NCBI RefSeq assembly: GCF_000478175.1
Contig: NZ_KI515779.1
Location: 1 to 50,359 of the forward strand
DNA: 50,359 nucleotides
Reading direction: 5' to 3'
Origin: Corynebacterium sp. KPL1814
GTDB lineage: Bacteria > Actinomycetota > Actinomycetes > Mycobacteriales > Mycobacteriaceae
Positions within the stretch are counted from its first letter, which is position 1; each line of letters begins with the position of its first letter. Position numbers and translations under genes: made by a program. Shown here in pieces: positions 8,741-15,842 of this stretch. The notes beneath the pieces were generated by a model. It did not search any database. It was not told the DNA's origin and saw nothing but the letters and a program-made list of their open reading frames with translations.

Positions 8741-8779
8741 CTGGTTCTCTCTATCTCTCTTGCGTTCTCTCAAACGCTA
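8691..8779 (-). ncRNA. Small RNA A (about 89 nt), upstream of ugpA
   Basis: Predicted minus-strand transcript. After a -10-like CATACT (8790-8785) it starts with a hairpin GCGTT-loop-AACGC (8777-8762) whose loop contains GAGAG. It continues with single-stranded AGAGAGATAGAGAGAACC and ends in an 11-bp perfect stem CTCCAGCGCCC/GGGCGCTGGAG followed by TTGTTTT. The 5' hairpin and purine tract are nearly identical to small RNA B at 10394-10541. The T-run occurs only on this strand, which fixes the orientation. Function unknown. It could act in trans, or be a leader of the ugp operon whose start lies about 70 bases downstream. Confidence 0.65.
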
Positions 8780-8784
8780 AGGAA

Positions 8785-8790
8785 AGTATG
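8785..8790 (-). promoter_or_regulatory. -10 element of small RNA A
   Basis: CATACT within CCATACTT, identical to the -10 context of small RNA B. No good -35 hexamer occurs 16-18 bases upstream (TGCCTA at 16), which fits dependence on an activator. Confidence 0.45.
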
Positions 8791-8812
8791 GCGCTAGACC
8801 CTGTTATAGGCA

Positions 8813-8842
8813 TTGAAAAAAGCTGGAATTTTCCTGAAAGTT
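8813..8842. promoter_or_regulatory. Direct-repeat box (CTGAAARTT-type), upstream of small RNA A
   Basis: Three units on the plus strand: TTGAAAAAA (813), CTGGAATTT (823) and CTGAAAGTT (834), spaced 10 and 11 bp. Helical-period direct repeats of this kind are typical for OmpR/PhoB-class response regulators. C. glutamicum PhoR is known to control ugpAEBC, so a PhoR box is the leading idea. This was not tested. Confidence 0.45.
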
Positions 8843-8884
8843 AGTGGAGGCTAAGAGGGGACACGGGGTAGGCAGGCGGTGCGC

Positions 8885-8890
8885 TAGTCT
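8885..8890 (+). promoter_or_regulatory. Possible -10 of the ThrE-type gene
   Basis: TAGTCT lies 23 bases before the ATG at 8914, with a purine-rich GGAAGGTAGAAG between them that could act as ribosome-binding site. No convincing -35. Confidence 0.3.
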
Positions 8891-8913
8891 GGAAGGTAGA
8901 AGAAACAGCCAAA

Positions 8914-10299
8914 ATGTGGGTGGAAGCTGGGGCAATGGCCGGCGAAAGGCGGCCTGGCCCGCAGCTTTCCCGCGAGGTAGAGGTGAAAGATTTGTCGTCG
9001 CAGTATGATCCGAATTTTCACCGGCAGATGGGCGTGGAAGCTGACGTCGTGTTGCGTGTCGGGATGATGCTGATGGGCGCTGGCACATCGGGATATCGCG
9101 TGCTGCGCGGTATGAAGCGCAGCGCCCGGGCGCTAGGGTTTGACTACTTGGATGCCAACGTGGGGCTAACGCAGATTACCTGTACCTTTCACCGGGGTGA
9201 CTCCTTTCGCACCGTGATTGCGCGCACGCATTCGCCGGCCGTTGATGCCTCCCGCATTGAGGCATTGGAGGACCTCACCCATAACCGCCTGTACTCCGGA
9301 ATTACTGCAGAAGAGCTTTCGGGAATGCTCGATTCCATTGAAAGTGACGTAAAAAAGCGTTGGAATGTGTGGGTTCTATCCACCGCAGCCGCGGTCGCGT
9401 GCGCGGCGTTTGCATTCCTGAACTTCTTTCCGGTGCAGGCGGTAGGGCTCGTCGCGCTGGCGGCGTTCGTGGGGCAGTTCGTGCGCTATGAGGTGCTCCA
9501 CCAGCACGTGCACCAAATTGGCGGGATCATCGCCGGTGGCGCGGCAGCCAGCATCACGTTCTTTATTCTTATCGAGATCCTAGGATTTGCCGGGGTGGTA
9601 GAGCCGAGCTCGCTGTCCTCGGGCTATGTCGCGACGGTGCTCTTTTTGATTCCGGGGTTCCCGCTGTTTTCGGCCCTGATCGATATTGCGCGCTTTGACT
9701 TTGACGCGGGCATCGCCAGGCTGGGGTATGCGTTTACGGTCATCTTTACCGCTACGTTTACAGTCTCCATGGTCAGTTGGTTGACGGATCTTAGCCCGGA
9801 TCCGCCGGTCCCCGCGCCGGATACGCGGTGGTACCTGCTGGCTTTTGTCGCCAGCTTCTTCGGCATCGCGGGCTTTGCCTTCCTCTTTAATTCCTCGCGC
9901 CGCATGGTCCTAGTTGCCGCAAGCGTGGGAACCGTGGCCAATGCGGTGCGCCTGGGACTCCTTGAACTGGGCACGACCATCTACTTTGCGGCTTTTATTG
10001 GCGGGCTGATTATCGGACTCTTGGGAGCGGTGGCCTCGCAAAAGGCGCGGTTGCCGCGCATTACCACGACCGTGCCTGCCGCCGTCATTATGATTCCTGG
10101 GGTGACGATGTTCCGCGCGGTTTATTACCTCAACGATGGACAGATGGATCAGGCTGTGGCGAATGTGGCCACCGGTTTGATGGTAGTAGGCGCTATCGGC
10201 GCGGGGATGGTATTTGCCCGGCTGCTTACGGACCGCGATTGGGCATTGGGACGGCTCATTGACTTCGATAAGGAAATCCCACGGAAGAAGCCCGCCTAG
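8914..10299 (+). CDS. thrE: Threonine/serine exporter, ThrE family
   Basis: Inner-membrane exporter of small hydroxy amino acids, 461 residues (C. glutamicum ThrE is of similar size). The hydrophilic N-terminal half contains VVLRVGMMLMGAGTSGYRVLRGM and RSARALG, characteristic of the ThrE (DUF1212) domain. About ten hydrophobic segments follow from residue 150 on, with the conserved LIPGFPLFSALIDIARFD (first half) and ITTTVPAAVIMIPGVTMFRAVYYL (second, ThrE_2-like half). The start could be the ATG at 8914 or the one at 8935; both have purine-rich upstream sequence. The gene is isolated, transcribed against all neighbours, and flanked on both sides by the related small RNAs. Confidence 0.87.
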   Translation: MWVEAGAMAGERRPGPQLSREVEVKDLSSQYDPNFHRQMGVEADVVLRVGMMLMGAGTSGYRVLRGMKRSARALGFDYLDANVGLTQITCTFHRGDSFRTVIARTHSPAVDASRIEALEDLTHNRLYSGITAEELSGMLDSIESDVKKRWNVWVLSTAAAVACAAFAFLNFFPVQAVGLVALAAFVGQFVRYEVLHQHVHQIGGIIAGGAAASITFFILIEILGFAGVVEPSSLSSGYVATVLFLIPGFPLFSALIDIARFDFDAGIARLGYAFTVIFTATFTVSMVSWLTDLSPDPPVPAPDTRWYLLAFVASFFGIAGFAFLFNSSRRMVLVAASVGTVANAVRLGLLELGTTIYFAAFIGGLIIGLLGAVASQKARLPRITTTVPAAVIMIPGVTMFRAVYYLNDGQMDQAVANVATGLMVVGAIGAGMVFARLLTDRDWALGRLIDFDKEIPRKKPA

Positions 10300-10393
10300 C
10301 GCGGGTGGTTCGGCCTTGCAGCGGGGCCGAGGCGATAGCCAGCGGCGGCAGGCAGAGGCAGCGGGCAAAACGGCGGCGAATAATGTGACTAGT

Positions 10394-10438
10394 AAAACGC
10401 CAGCGGCACCCGGTTCCTGTCGGTTCCGAGTGCCGCTG
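10394..10438 (-). terminator. Intrinsic terminator of small RNA B
   Basis: Stem CAGCGGCACTCGG/CCGGGTGCCGCTG (13 pairs, one G-U) lies between 10438 and 10401 with a 12-base loop. GCGTTTT follows on the minus strand (to 10394). No T-run occurs on the plus side, so it is not the thrE terminator. Confidence 0.8.
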
Positions 10439-10541
10439 ACGTCTCTCTCTACAAGGGTGTTTCCATGTATCGGTTTTCACCGCCCTCTGGAAACTGAGGG
10501 GTTCTCTCTATCTCTCTCGTATGCGCTCTCTCAAACGCATG
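10394..10541 (-). ncRNA. Small RNA B (about 148 nt), downstream of thrE
   Basis: Minus-strand transcript predicted from a TTGCTG-N16-CATACT promoter and a strong terminator. Elements in order: 5' hairpin ATGCG/CGCAT with a GAGAG-containing loop; GAGAGAGATAGAGAGAACC; a middle hairpin GTTTCCA/TGGAAAC (10494-10488 with 10465-10459) with inner CGGT/ACCG; GTAGAGAGAGACG; then the terminator stem. Three single-stranded GAGAGA tracts alternate with hairpins. An ATG at 10540, six bases after the -10, opens a 10-codon frame MRLRERIRER ending at TAG 10508, so a leaderless Arg-rich peptide is an alternative. The next minus-strand sequence is antisense to thrE, so no gene is led by it. Confidence 0.65.
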
Positions 10542-10546
10542 ATTTA

Positions 10547-10574
10547 AGTATGGGGCATGTGGCTGGAACAGCAA
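10547..10574 (-). promoter_or_regulatory. Promoter of small RNA B
   Basis: -35 TTGCTG at 10574-10569, a 16-base spacer, and -10 CATACT at 10552-10547. The -10 context CCATACTT is shared with small RNA A. Confidence 0.6.
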
Positions 10575-10595
10575 TGGAATCTATCTGATAGGTCG

Positions 10596-10625
10596 CTGAA
10601 AATTACTGAAAGTTTCCTGTAAATC
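10596..10625. promoter_or_regulatory. Direct-repeat box upstream of small RNA B
   Basis: Plus-strand units CTGAAAATT (596), CTGAAAGTT (606) and CTGTAAATC (617), periods 10 and 11 bp, ending about 22 bases upstream of the -35. Same motif family as at 8813-8842 and 19805-19823. Confidence 0.5.
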
Positions 10626-10653
10626 CATTTGCGCTGGTAGAGCGGCCAGATGA

Positions 10654-11610
10654 TTAAGCTTCTAGCAGCCCTTCATCGATAAGGAAATCCCGGGCCACGG
10701 CGGTGTAGTCCTCACCGTCGACGTCCACGCGGGCATTGAGCTCCTGCATCTTCTCATCCGTCAGGAGCTCCGCTAAGGGAGCGAAGAGATCCTTGATCTC
10801 TGGGTGTTCCTCCAGGACCTCCGTGCGCACAACTGGGGCGAGGTTGTATTTGGGGAAGAAGAGCTCAGGATCCTCAAGTACGGTGAGGTTCAGGGATTTA
10901 ATGCGTCCATCAGTGGCGAAGATTGAACCAAAGGTGCACTCGCCCTTATTCAAGGCGGCATAGACGGCGCCGGAATCCATGATCCGGATGCGGTCGCGCG
11001 GTGGTTTTTCAACGCCATAGCTATCCAACATGGTAAGCAGGCCATCATTGCGGGCCAAGAACTCGCTATCGGTGCAAAAGGTCTGCTCGTTGGTGGGAAC
11101 TCCCTTAATATCTGCCAGCGATTCGAGGCCGTACTTTGCGTGGGACTGCTCGCTAATGGCTAGCGCGTACGTATTATTCATCGGCGCTGGGGGCAGCCAG
11201 GTAAGCCCGTTGTCCTTATCGGCATCTTTTACCGCATCGTATTGCTCCTGCGAGCCGGGGACCGGATCGGCATTGCCCAGGTAGGTAATCCAGGCGGTAC
11301 CGGTGTATTCAAACATGGAGTCCATATCGCCGACCTCCAGCGCTTGGCGCGCCGAGGTGGAGCCGGGGATATTGGTCAGGTCCTTTACGTTGGCACCTGC
11401 GGATTCCAAGAGGATTGCGCCAATCTTGCCCAAGATGACCTGCTCGGTGAAGTTCTTGGAACCGATGGAAATATTGGCGCCGTCGAGGTCGATATCGGCA
11501 AGGTCGCCCTTTAACTCCCCACTCGGGATGAGGCCACCGGCGGTGCCGAGGCCGCACCCGGTGAGGAAGAACGTGCTTGCGGCGGCAAGCGTTGCGAGGA
11601 GGCGTTTCAT
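10654..11610 (-). CDS. opuCC: Osmoprotectant-binding lipoprotein (OpuCC/ProX-like)
   Basis: Substrate receptor of a quaternary-amine ABC importer, 318 residues. The lipoprotein signal peptide has lipobox LTGC (Cys19). The body contains ISIGSKNFTEQVILGKIGAILLE and LEVGDMDSMFEYTGTAWITYLG, the hallmark start of OpuAC-type glycine betaine/choline-binding proteins, and later GECTFGSIFATDGRIKSLNLTVLEDP. Likely ligands are glycine betaine, carnitine or proline betaine. It is last in a four-gene minus-strand operon and overlaps the preceding permease by four bases (ATGA-type). Confidence 0.88.
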   Translation of the reverse strand: MKRLLATLAAASTFFLTGCGLGTAGGLIPSGELKGDLADIDLDGANISIGSKNFTEQVILGKIGAILLESAGANVKDLTNIPGSTSARQALEVGDMDSMFEYTGTAWITYLGNADPVPGSQEQYDAVKDADKDNGLTWLPPAPMNNTYALAISEQSHAKYGLESLADIKGVPTNEQTFCTDSEFLARNDGLLTMLDSYGVEKPPRDRIRIMDSGAVYAALNKGECTFGSIFATDGRIKSLNLTVLEDPELFFPKYNLAPVVRTEVLEEHPEIKDLFAPLAELLTDEKMQELNARVDVDGEDYTAVARDFLIDEGLLEA

Positions 11611-12359
11611 TTGATCATTCCCTTCGGGGCGAAGACAACCTCAAGAAGGCGGCCCACCCATTCGACCGCTAAGGCTAAGGCGGCGATAAGGACTGCGCCA
11701 GAGATGAGAATAGGATTGCGGTAGAGGGTGATACCGGTGGTAATCAGCCCGCCGAGGCCGCCGGCATCAATAAAGGTGGCAAACGCACCAGCACCGACCA
11801 AAAGCACCAAGGAGGTGCGGATACCGGTCATGATAACGGGCAGGGCCATGGGCAGCTCGACCTTGGTGAGAACCTGGAAGGGTGACATGCTGAGGCCGTA
11901 GGCGGCCTCGACAAGCTGCTTATCCACACCCCGCAATCCCGCAATCACATTGGCGAGCACCGGCAAGAAGGCATAGAACCAGAGGCCGAGGATGGCCACC
12001 GGTTCGCCAAAGCCCAACCAGATGGCCAATAAGACGATGACACCGACGACGGGCGCGGCTTGGCCGATATTCGCGATGCTGGTGATGATCGGCGCCATGA
12101 ACTTGGTGGACTTGCGCGTTAGCACGATGCCCAGTGGCACGGCCGTGGCGATGACCAGCAACGCGGAGATGACCACGAGGACCAAGTGCTCGCGGGTCAT
12201 GGTGAGTACGGAGCTAATCTGCAGGGTGCGCTCTTCAATATCATCCAGCTCGGCGGTGGCGTGCCAGATGAGCCAACCGCCCACCGTGAGCACCACCAGG
12301 ATGGGGATGCCGATGATAAGGAGGCGGTCTTCACCGGTGAGGCGCTTAAATTTCTCCAC
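11607..12359 (-). CDS. Osmoprotectant ABC transporter permease (OpuCD-like)
   Basis: Membrane subunit of 250 residues with five to six spans and a BPD_transp_1 signature ([35 protein letters not shown]). The start is set to a GTG at 12359 because AAAGGAGGTGG sits at ideal distance from it. That Shine-Dalgarno sequence lies inside the longer frame that begins with an ATG at 12380, so the longer start would make its own ribosome-binding site coding. It overlaps the ATPase gene by 14 bases, indicating translational coupling. Confidence 0.85.
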   Translation of the reverse strand: MEKFKRLTGEDRLLIIGIPILVVLTVGGWLIWHATAELDDIEERTLQISSVLTMTREHLVLVVISALLVIATAVPLGIVLTRKSTKFMAPIITSIANIGQAAPVVGVIVLLAIWLGFGEPVAILGLWFYAFLPVLANVIAGLRGVDKQLVEAAYGLSMSPFQVLTKVELPMALPVIMTGIRTSLVLLVGAGAFATFIDAGGLGGLITTGITLYRNPILISGAVLIAALALAVEWVGRLLEVVFAPKGMIK

Positions 12360-13560
12360 CGGAATCCACCTCCTTTTCATCTAAAGCCTCTTGAGCCGCG
12401 GCGTTCATCTGCTGGATATAATCCGTGACCGTTTCGTAGTACAAAACGCCCACGAATTCGCCGCGGCGGGTAACAAGCGCGCCGCTGTGGGAGGAAGCAA
12501 GCATGGCAGACATGGCATCGCTTAGCGTAGAGCGCGCATCCACAACGGAGTTGAGCTCGAACTGCGGCTCCGGGATGGTCTCGTAGCGCTCGAGCTGGCG
12601 GGCGAAGATCCAGTCGCGGGGATGGCCCTTGTCATCGACGATGACCACCATTTCTTCGCCGGCCTCGCGCAGGCGCGCTAGCGCCTTATCGGTGGATTCG
12701 CCGATGCGCGCGGTCGCCTGATCCGCAAGCTCCAGCTCGTCCGCACGACGTAGGTTGAGTTGCTTTAAGGCGGAGCCGGAACCAATAAAGTCAGCCACGA
12801 AATCATTTGCGGGCGCGGCGAGGATATTGTCGGGCGTATCGTACTGGCTGATCTTTCCGCCTGGCTCAAAGATGAGGATGCGGTGGCCCAGCTTGATGGC
12901 CTCATCGATATCGTGCGTGACGCAGATGATGGTCTTTTTCAGCTCGGATTGGATATTGACCAATTCATCCTGCAGGCGGGTGCGAGTGATGGGGTCGACC
13001 GCGCCGAAGGGCTCGTCCATCAAGACAACCGGAGGATCCGCAGCCAAGCCGCGGGCGACGCCGACGCGCTGTTGCTGGCCACCGGATAGCTCGCTGGGGA
13101 AACGATCGCGGTAGGTGGCAGGATCGAGCCCGACCATATCCAATAGCTCGTCGGTGCGCTGCGAAATCTTATCGGCCTTCCACTTCTTCAGCTTGGGCAC
13201 AAGCGCGATATTATCCGCGACGGACATGTGCGGGATGAGGCCGCCGCCTTGGATGACGTAGCCAATATCGCGGCGCAGCTGCGTGGGGTTTTTCTTGGTG
13301 GCATCCTCGCCGTCGATATAAATGGTGCCGCTGGTTGGCTCCACCAAGCGGTTAATCATCTTCAGCGAGGTGGTCTTACCGCAACCAGACGGGCCGACGA
13401 ATGCGACCAGCTCGCCCGCCGGAATTTCGAAGGAAAGGTCCTCCACGGCGGGGGAGTCCTGGCCCGAATAGGCCTTGGTGACGTGATCGAAGACGATGCT
13501 GGCACCGCTATTGCTCGTGTCCGCGGCGTGCGTGGAGGAAGCGTGCGTTGAATCAGACAT
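12346..13560 (-). CDS. opuCA: Osmoprotectant ABC transporter ATPase with CBS domain (OpuCA-like)
   Basis: 404-residue ATPase. Walker A GPSGCGKT, signature [16 protein letters not shown], Walker [14 protein letters not shown], and the H-loop [13 protein letters not shown]. The C-terminal 130 residues (from about [12 protein letters not shown]) form a CBS-type region ([26 protein letters not shown]), which in OpuA/OpuC ATPases senses ionic strength or a nucleotide. An N-terminal Ser/Thr/Ala-rich extension of about 20 residues precedes the domain. It lies two bases after the first permease gene. Confidence 0.87.
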   Translation of the reverse strand: MSDSTHASSTHAADTSNSGASIVFDHVTKAYSGQDSPAVEDLSFEIPAGELVAFVGPSGCGKTTSLKMINRLVEPTSGTIYIDGEDATKKNPTQLRRDIGYVIQGGGLIPHMSVADNIALVPKLKKWKADKISQRTDELLDMVGLDPATYRDRFPSELSGGQQQRVGVARGLAADPPVVLMDEPFGAVDPITRTRLQDELVNIQSELKKTIICVTHDIDEAIKLGHRILIFEPGGKISQYDTPDNILAAPANDFVADFIGSGSALKQLNLRRADELELADQATARIGESTDKALARLREAGEEMVVIVDDKGHPRDWIFARQLERYETIPEPQFELNSVVDARSTLSDAMSAMLASSHSGALVTRRGEFVGVLYYETVTDYIQQMNAAAQEALDEKEVDSGGEI

Positions 13561-13562
13561 TC

Positions 13563-14198
13563 TTAGATACCTTTCGGGGTGGTCAATTTTTGGATTCCTG
13601 CGAGAATCGCATCCACAATGAGCGCAATGATGACGACGCCGATGGTGCCCACCAGCGTGAAATTAAGTGCGTTGGTACCGCCGATTTGGCTTAGCCCTGA
13701 GTAGATATATCCACCCAGTCCTGGGCCGAGCGCGTAGGCGGCGATGGCGGCAACACCCATAGACATCTGAGTGGAGACGCGGATGCCGGTCATAATCACC
13801 GGCCAGGCCAGCGGCAGCCGGATGCGGAAGAGGATGGCCGTCGAGCTCATGCCCTGCCCACGGGCGGATTCGATGACATCGTCGCTGACATTGTGCAAAC
13901 CGACGATGGCATTGCGCAGGATGGGAAGGACGGCATAAAAGACCACGAGGACAACGGAAGGTATGGTGCCGATGCCAAAGAGCGGGATGGCAAGGCCAAG
14001 TAGTGCCAGCGAAGGCAAGGTCAGGCCGATGGAGGTTAAGGCATTAGCGATAGCCGCACCGCGCGGGCGTTGGGCTACAAAAATGGCAATAATCAACGCG
14101 ATGACTAGGGCCACGGCGACCGATTGGATGACAAGGCTTGCGTGCTGGTAACTGCGGAAAAGGATGTCCTGCCAGCGCGCAGCGATAAATTCGTTCAT
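13563..14198 (-). CDS. Osmoprotectant ABC transporter permease (OpuCB-like), first gene of operon
   Basis: 211-residue membrane subunit, normal for OpuCB. It begins [23 protein letters not shown] and carries the permease loop [33 protein letters not shown]. It partners the second permease downstream. Its ATG at 14198 is preceded by TAGGTGATGA, a modest ribosome-binding sequence. The operon order permease, ATPase, permease, receptor resembles one of the two usual arrangements of opuC operons. Confidence 0.86.
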   Translation of the reverse strand: MNEFIAARWQDILFRSYQHASLVIQSVAVALVIALIIAIFVAQRPRGAAIANALTSIGLTLPSLALLGLAIPLFGIGTIPSVVLVVFYAVLPILRNAIVGLHNVSDDVIESARGQGMSSTAILFRIRLPLAWPVIMTGIRVSTQMSMGVAAIAAYALGPGLGGYIYSGLSQIGGTNALNFTLVGTIGVVIIALIVDAILAGIQKLTTPKGI

Positions 14199-14388
14199 TT
14201 CATCACCTAAAAGAAAGAGAATAGGGCGCAGGGAAAATTAATGGAGGGTACAGACTCTCTGGTCCTTCCTCTGCGCTGATGATGCACTTCTAGCGTACAA
14301 CCTTTTTTCAGCGCGAAACAATAGCTGGACAGGCTAGAGACAAAACCGGGGGCAGTGATCACAACGCAATACCGGTCTTATAGGCGGC
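14199..14388. other. Upstream region of the osmoprotectant operon, 190 bases
   Basis: No gene. On the minus strand GCAGAGGAAGGACCAGAGAG and a pyrimidine-rich stretch precede the first permease gene. No promoter hexamers or riboswitch core could be assigned with confidence. Confidence 0.3.
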
Positions 14389-15138
14389 TTAGAAAAACAC
14401 CACTTGGCCGATAAGGGCAAGGGCGGCGGTAATAGCTACCACCGTGACAATGCGGTTAAGGCGCTTGGTATCGATGAAGTGGTTGAGGTAATTGGCAATG
14501 AATAGGCCGATGACCACCAACGGGCTATAGGCCGCGGCGGCATAGACCTGCGGCTGGGTGACCTGGCCGTTAAATCCCAGGATGATGAGCGACATAACGG
14601 TACCGATCACAAAGGTTCCGGCGAGGCTGCCGCGGGTGCGCTGCGGGTCGAAGCGCTTCATGATCAGCGCCATCGGCGGGCCACCGATGGAGGTGGAGGT
14701 GCCCAGGAAGCCGGAGGTAAGCCCGGCCAGGACGGTATTGCGCCTCGTGGGCTCGGGGCTCCAGCCGAGGCTGGAGAGGGACATCGCCAAGAGCACGGCG
14801 CAGCCGATGAAGATGGACAGGCCGTCGTGTGAGAGGGATGCGATCGCCCACGCACCGGCGAACGAGCCCGGAATGCGGGCGATGACGGATATGCCGACCA
14901 AGCGCCATGAGGTTTCGCGGTAGGTTCGCGCCAGCGTATAGATGGAAATGCACAGCGCTAGGAGCAAGATGAGCGTGGGGACTAAATCTGGGCGCAAGAG
15001 CGCGACAATGGGGGTGGCGATGGTGCCGAGCCCAAAGCCGATCGAGCCCTGAGTGATAGTGCCGACCAAAATGAGCACACCAATAAAGATGTAGACCCAC
15101 GCGTCTGAAGAGATTCCCAAGAACATGATGGAAGGCAA
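14389..15138 (-). CDS. TauE/SafE-family membrane permease
   Basis: 249-residue membrane protein with about eight hydrophobic segments. Conserved family features are ILVGTITQGSIGFGLGTIATPIVALL near the N-terminus and its internal repeat TSGFLGTSTSIGGPPMALIM in the middle. Family members move sulfite, sulfoacetate, sulfonates or other small anions, often outwards. The substrate here is unknown and the flanking genes give no clue. A second ATG four codons in (MFLGISSD) is a possible start. A distinct paralogue lies in the sulfur cassette at 27395-28414. Confidence 0.82.
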   Translation of the reverse strand: MPSIMFLGISSDAWVYIFIGVLILVGTITQGSIGFGLGTIATPIVALLRPDLVPTLILLLALCISIYTLARTYRETSWRLVGISVIARIPGSFAGAWAIASLSHDGLSIFIGCAVLLAMSLSSLGWSPEPTRRNTVLAGLTSGFLGTSTSIGGPPMALIMKRFDPQRTRGSLAGTFVIGTVMSLIILGFNGQVTQPQVYAAAAYSPLVVIGLFIANYLNHFIDTKRLNRIVTVVAITAALALIGQVVFF

Positions 15139-15154
15139 GTATAGGCCACTTGGC

Positions 15155-15817
15155 CTACAGCCGGGCAGTTACTTTCTCATTCGCTGCAATTTCATCCAGG
15201 CGGGACGCGGGGCAGAGTCCAGCGACGATGACGGCAGAGCCACCGGCGGCTAAGGGCTCGAGGACGGCGCGAGTGAAGGAAGCTTTGTCGCTCCACCCAG
15301 TAGACAGCAACCGCTCGGCACTCGCGGGCGGGGTCACCAACTCTGGCAGGGGTTGGGTTTCACCGAAGTATTGGTCGCCATAAAAACGGACGGTGGGGCC
15401 GAAGTCAATGGCACCGGTGGGCAGATCCCCGCCGGATTCGACGATGCCACGGCCAAAGGGATCATCGCTGATGAGCACGATATCGGCCTGCGGCTGCCGC
15501 TCTTGGGCTGAAAGGTAGCGGGAGGGGGAGGTAAAGACGACGTCGGCAAGCGCGGCCGACTCACCGAAATCAAAGGTGGGCCCGGCGGCGAGGGCGCCTA
15601 AGGCAATGACGGCGGCCTGCCACGAGGTGGGCACATCGATGGCGATGGTGGAATCCGGCTCCAAGTCGAGCTCTTCTTCCAACATATTGGCGATCTTGGC
15701 CACCCAGTTATCTAGGGTCTGCGCGGAAAAATCCATGCGTGCGCCGGTGGATTCGTTACAAACAGTCAGCCGCGGGGTGGCGGCATCGGCGTTTAAAAGA
15801 TGGGCGAGTAGTTCCAT
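15155..15817 (-). CDS. TIGR03089 family protein
   Basis: 220-residue protein of an actinobacterial family that resembles the N-terminal part of acyl-CoA synthetases/AMP-binding enzymes but is far shorter and lacks the catalytic core. Segments seen: MELLAHLLNADAATPRLTV, TLDNWVAKIANMLEEELDLEPDSTIAIDVPTSW, AAGPTFDFGESAALADVVFTSP, and GWSDKASFTRAVLEPLAAGGSAVIV. No AMP-binding P-loop is visible. Function unknown; in this group it usually sits beside the LCP and wbbL genes, as here, 25 bases after the LCP gene, suggesting co-transcription and an envelope role. Confidence 0.75.
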   Translation of the reverse strand: MELLAHLLNADAATPRLTVCNESTGARMDFSAQTLDNWVAKIANMLEEELDLEPDSTIAIDVPTSWQAAVIALGALAAGPTFDFGESAALADVVFTSPSRYLSAQERQPQADIVLISDDPFGRGIVESGGDLPTGAIDFGPTVRFYGDQYFGETQPLPELVTPPASAERLLSTGWSDKASFTRAVLEPLAAGGSAVIVAGLCPASRLDEIAANEKVTARL

Positions 15818-15842
15818 ACCCGCCCATCGTAGGCCAGCCTGC

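Noticed and set aside
8741..8777. CU-rich tracts (TCTCTCTATCTCTCT) read on the plus strand as a plus-strand RNA or simple repeat
   Set aside because: The T-runs after the hairpins and the matching -10 elements are only on the minus strand, and the flanking stems show it is not a plain microsatellite.
12360..12380. Longer start (ATG 12380) for the second osmoprotectant permease
   Set aside because: AAAGGAGGTGG, an almost perfect Shine-Dalgarno, lies within this extension at the correct distance from GTG 12359.
14199..14388. c-di-AMP (ydaO-type) riboswitch upstream of the osmoprotectant operon
   Set aside because: I could not match the conserved core sequences or paired helices; only purine-rich fragments are present.
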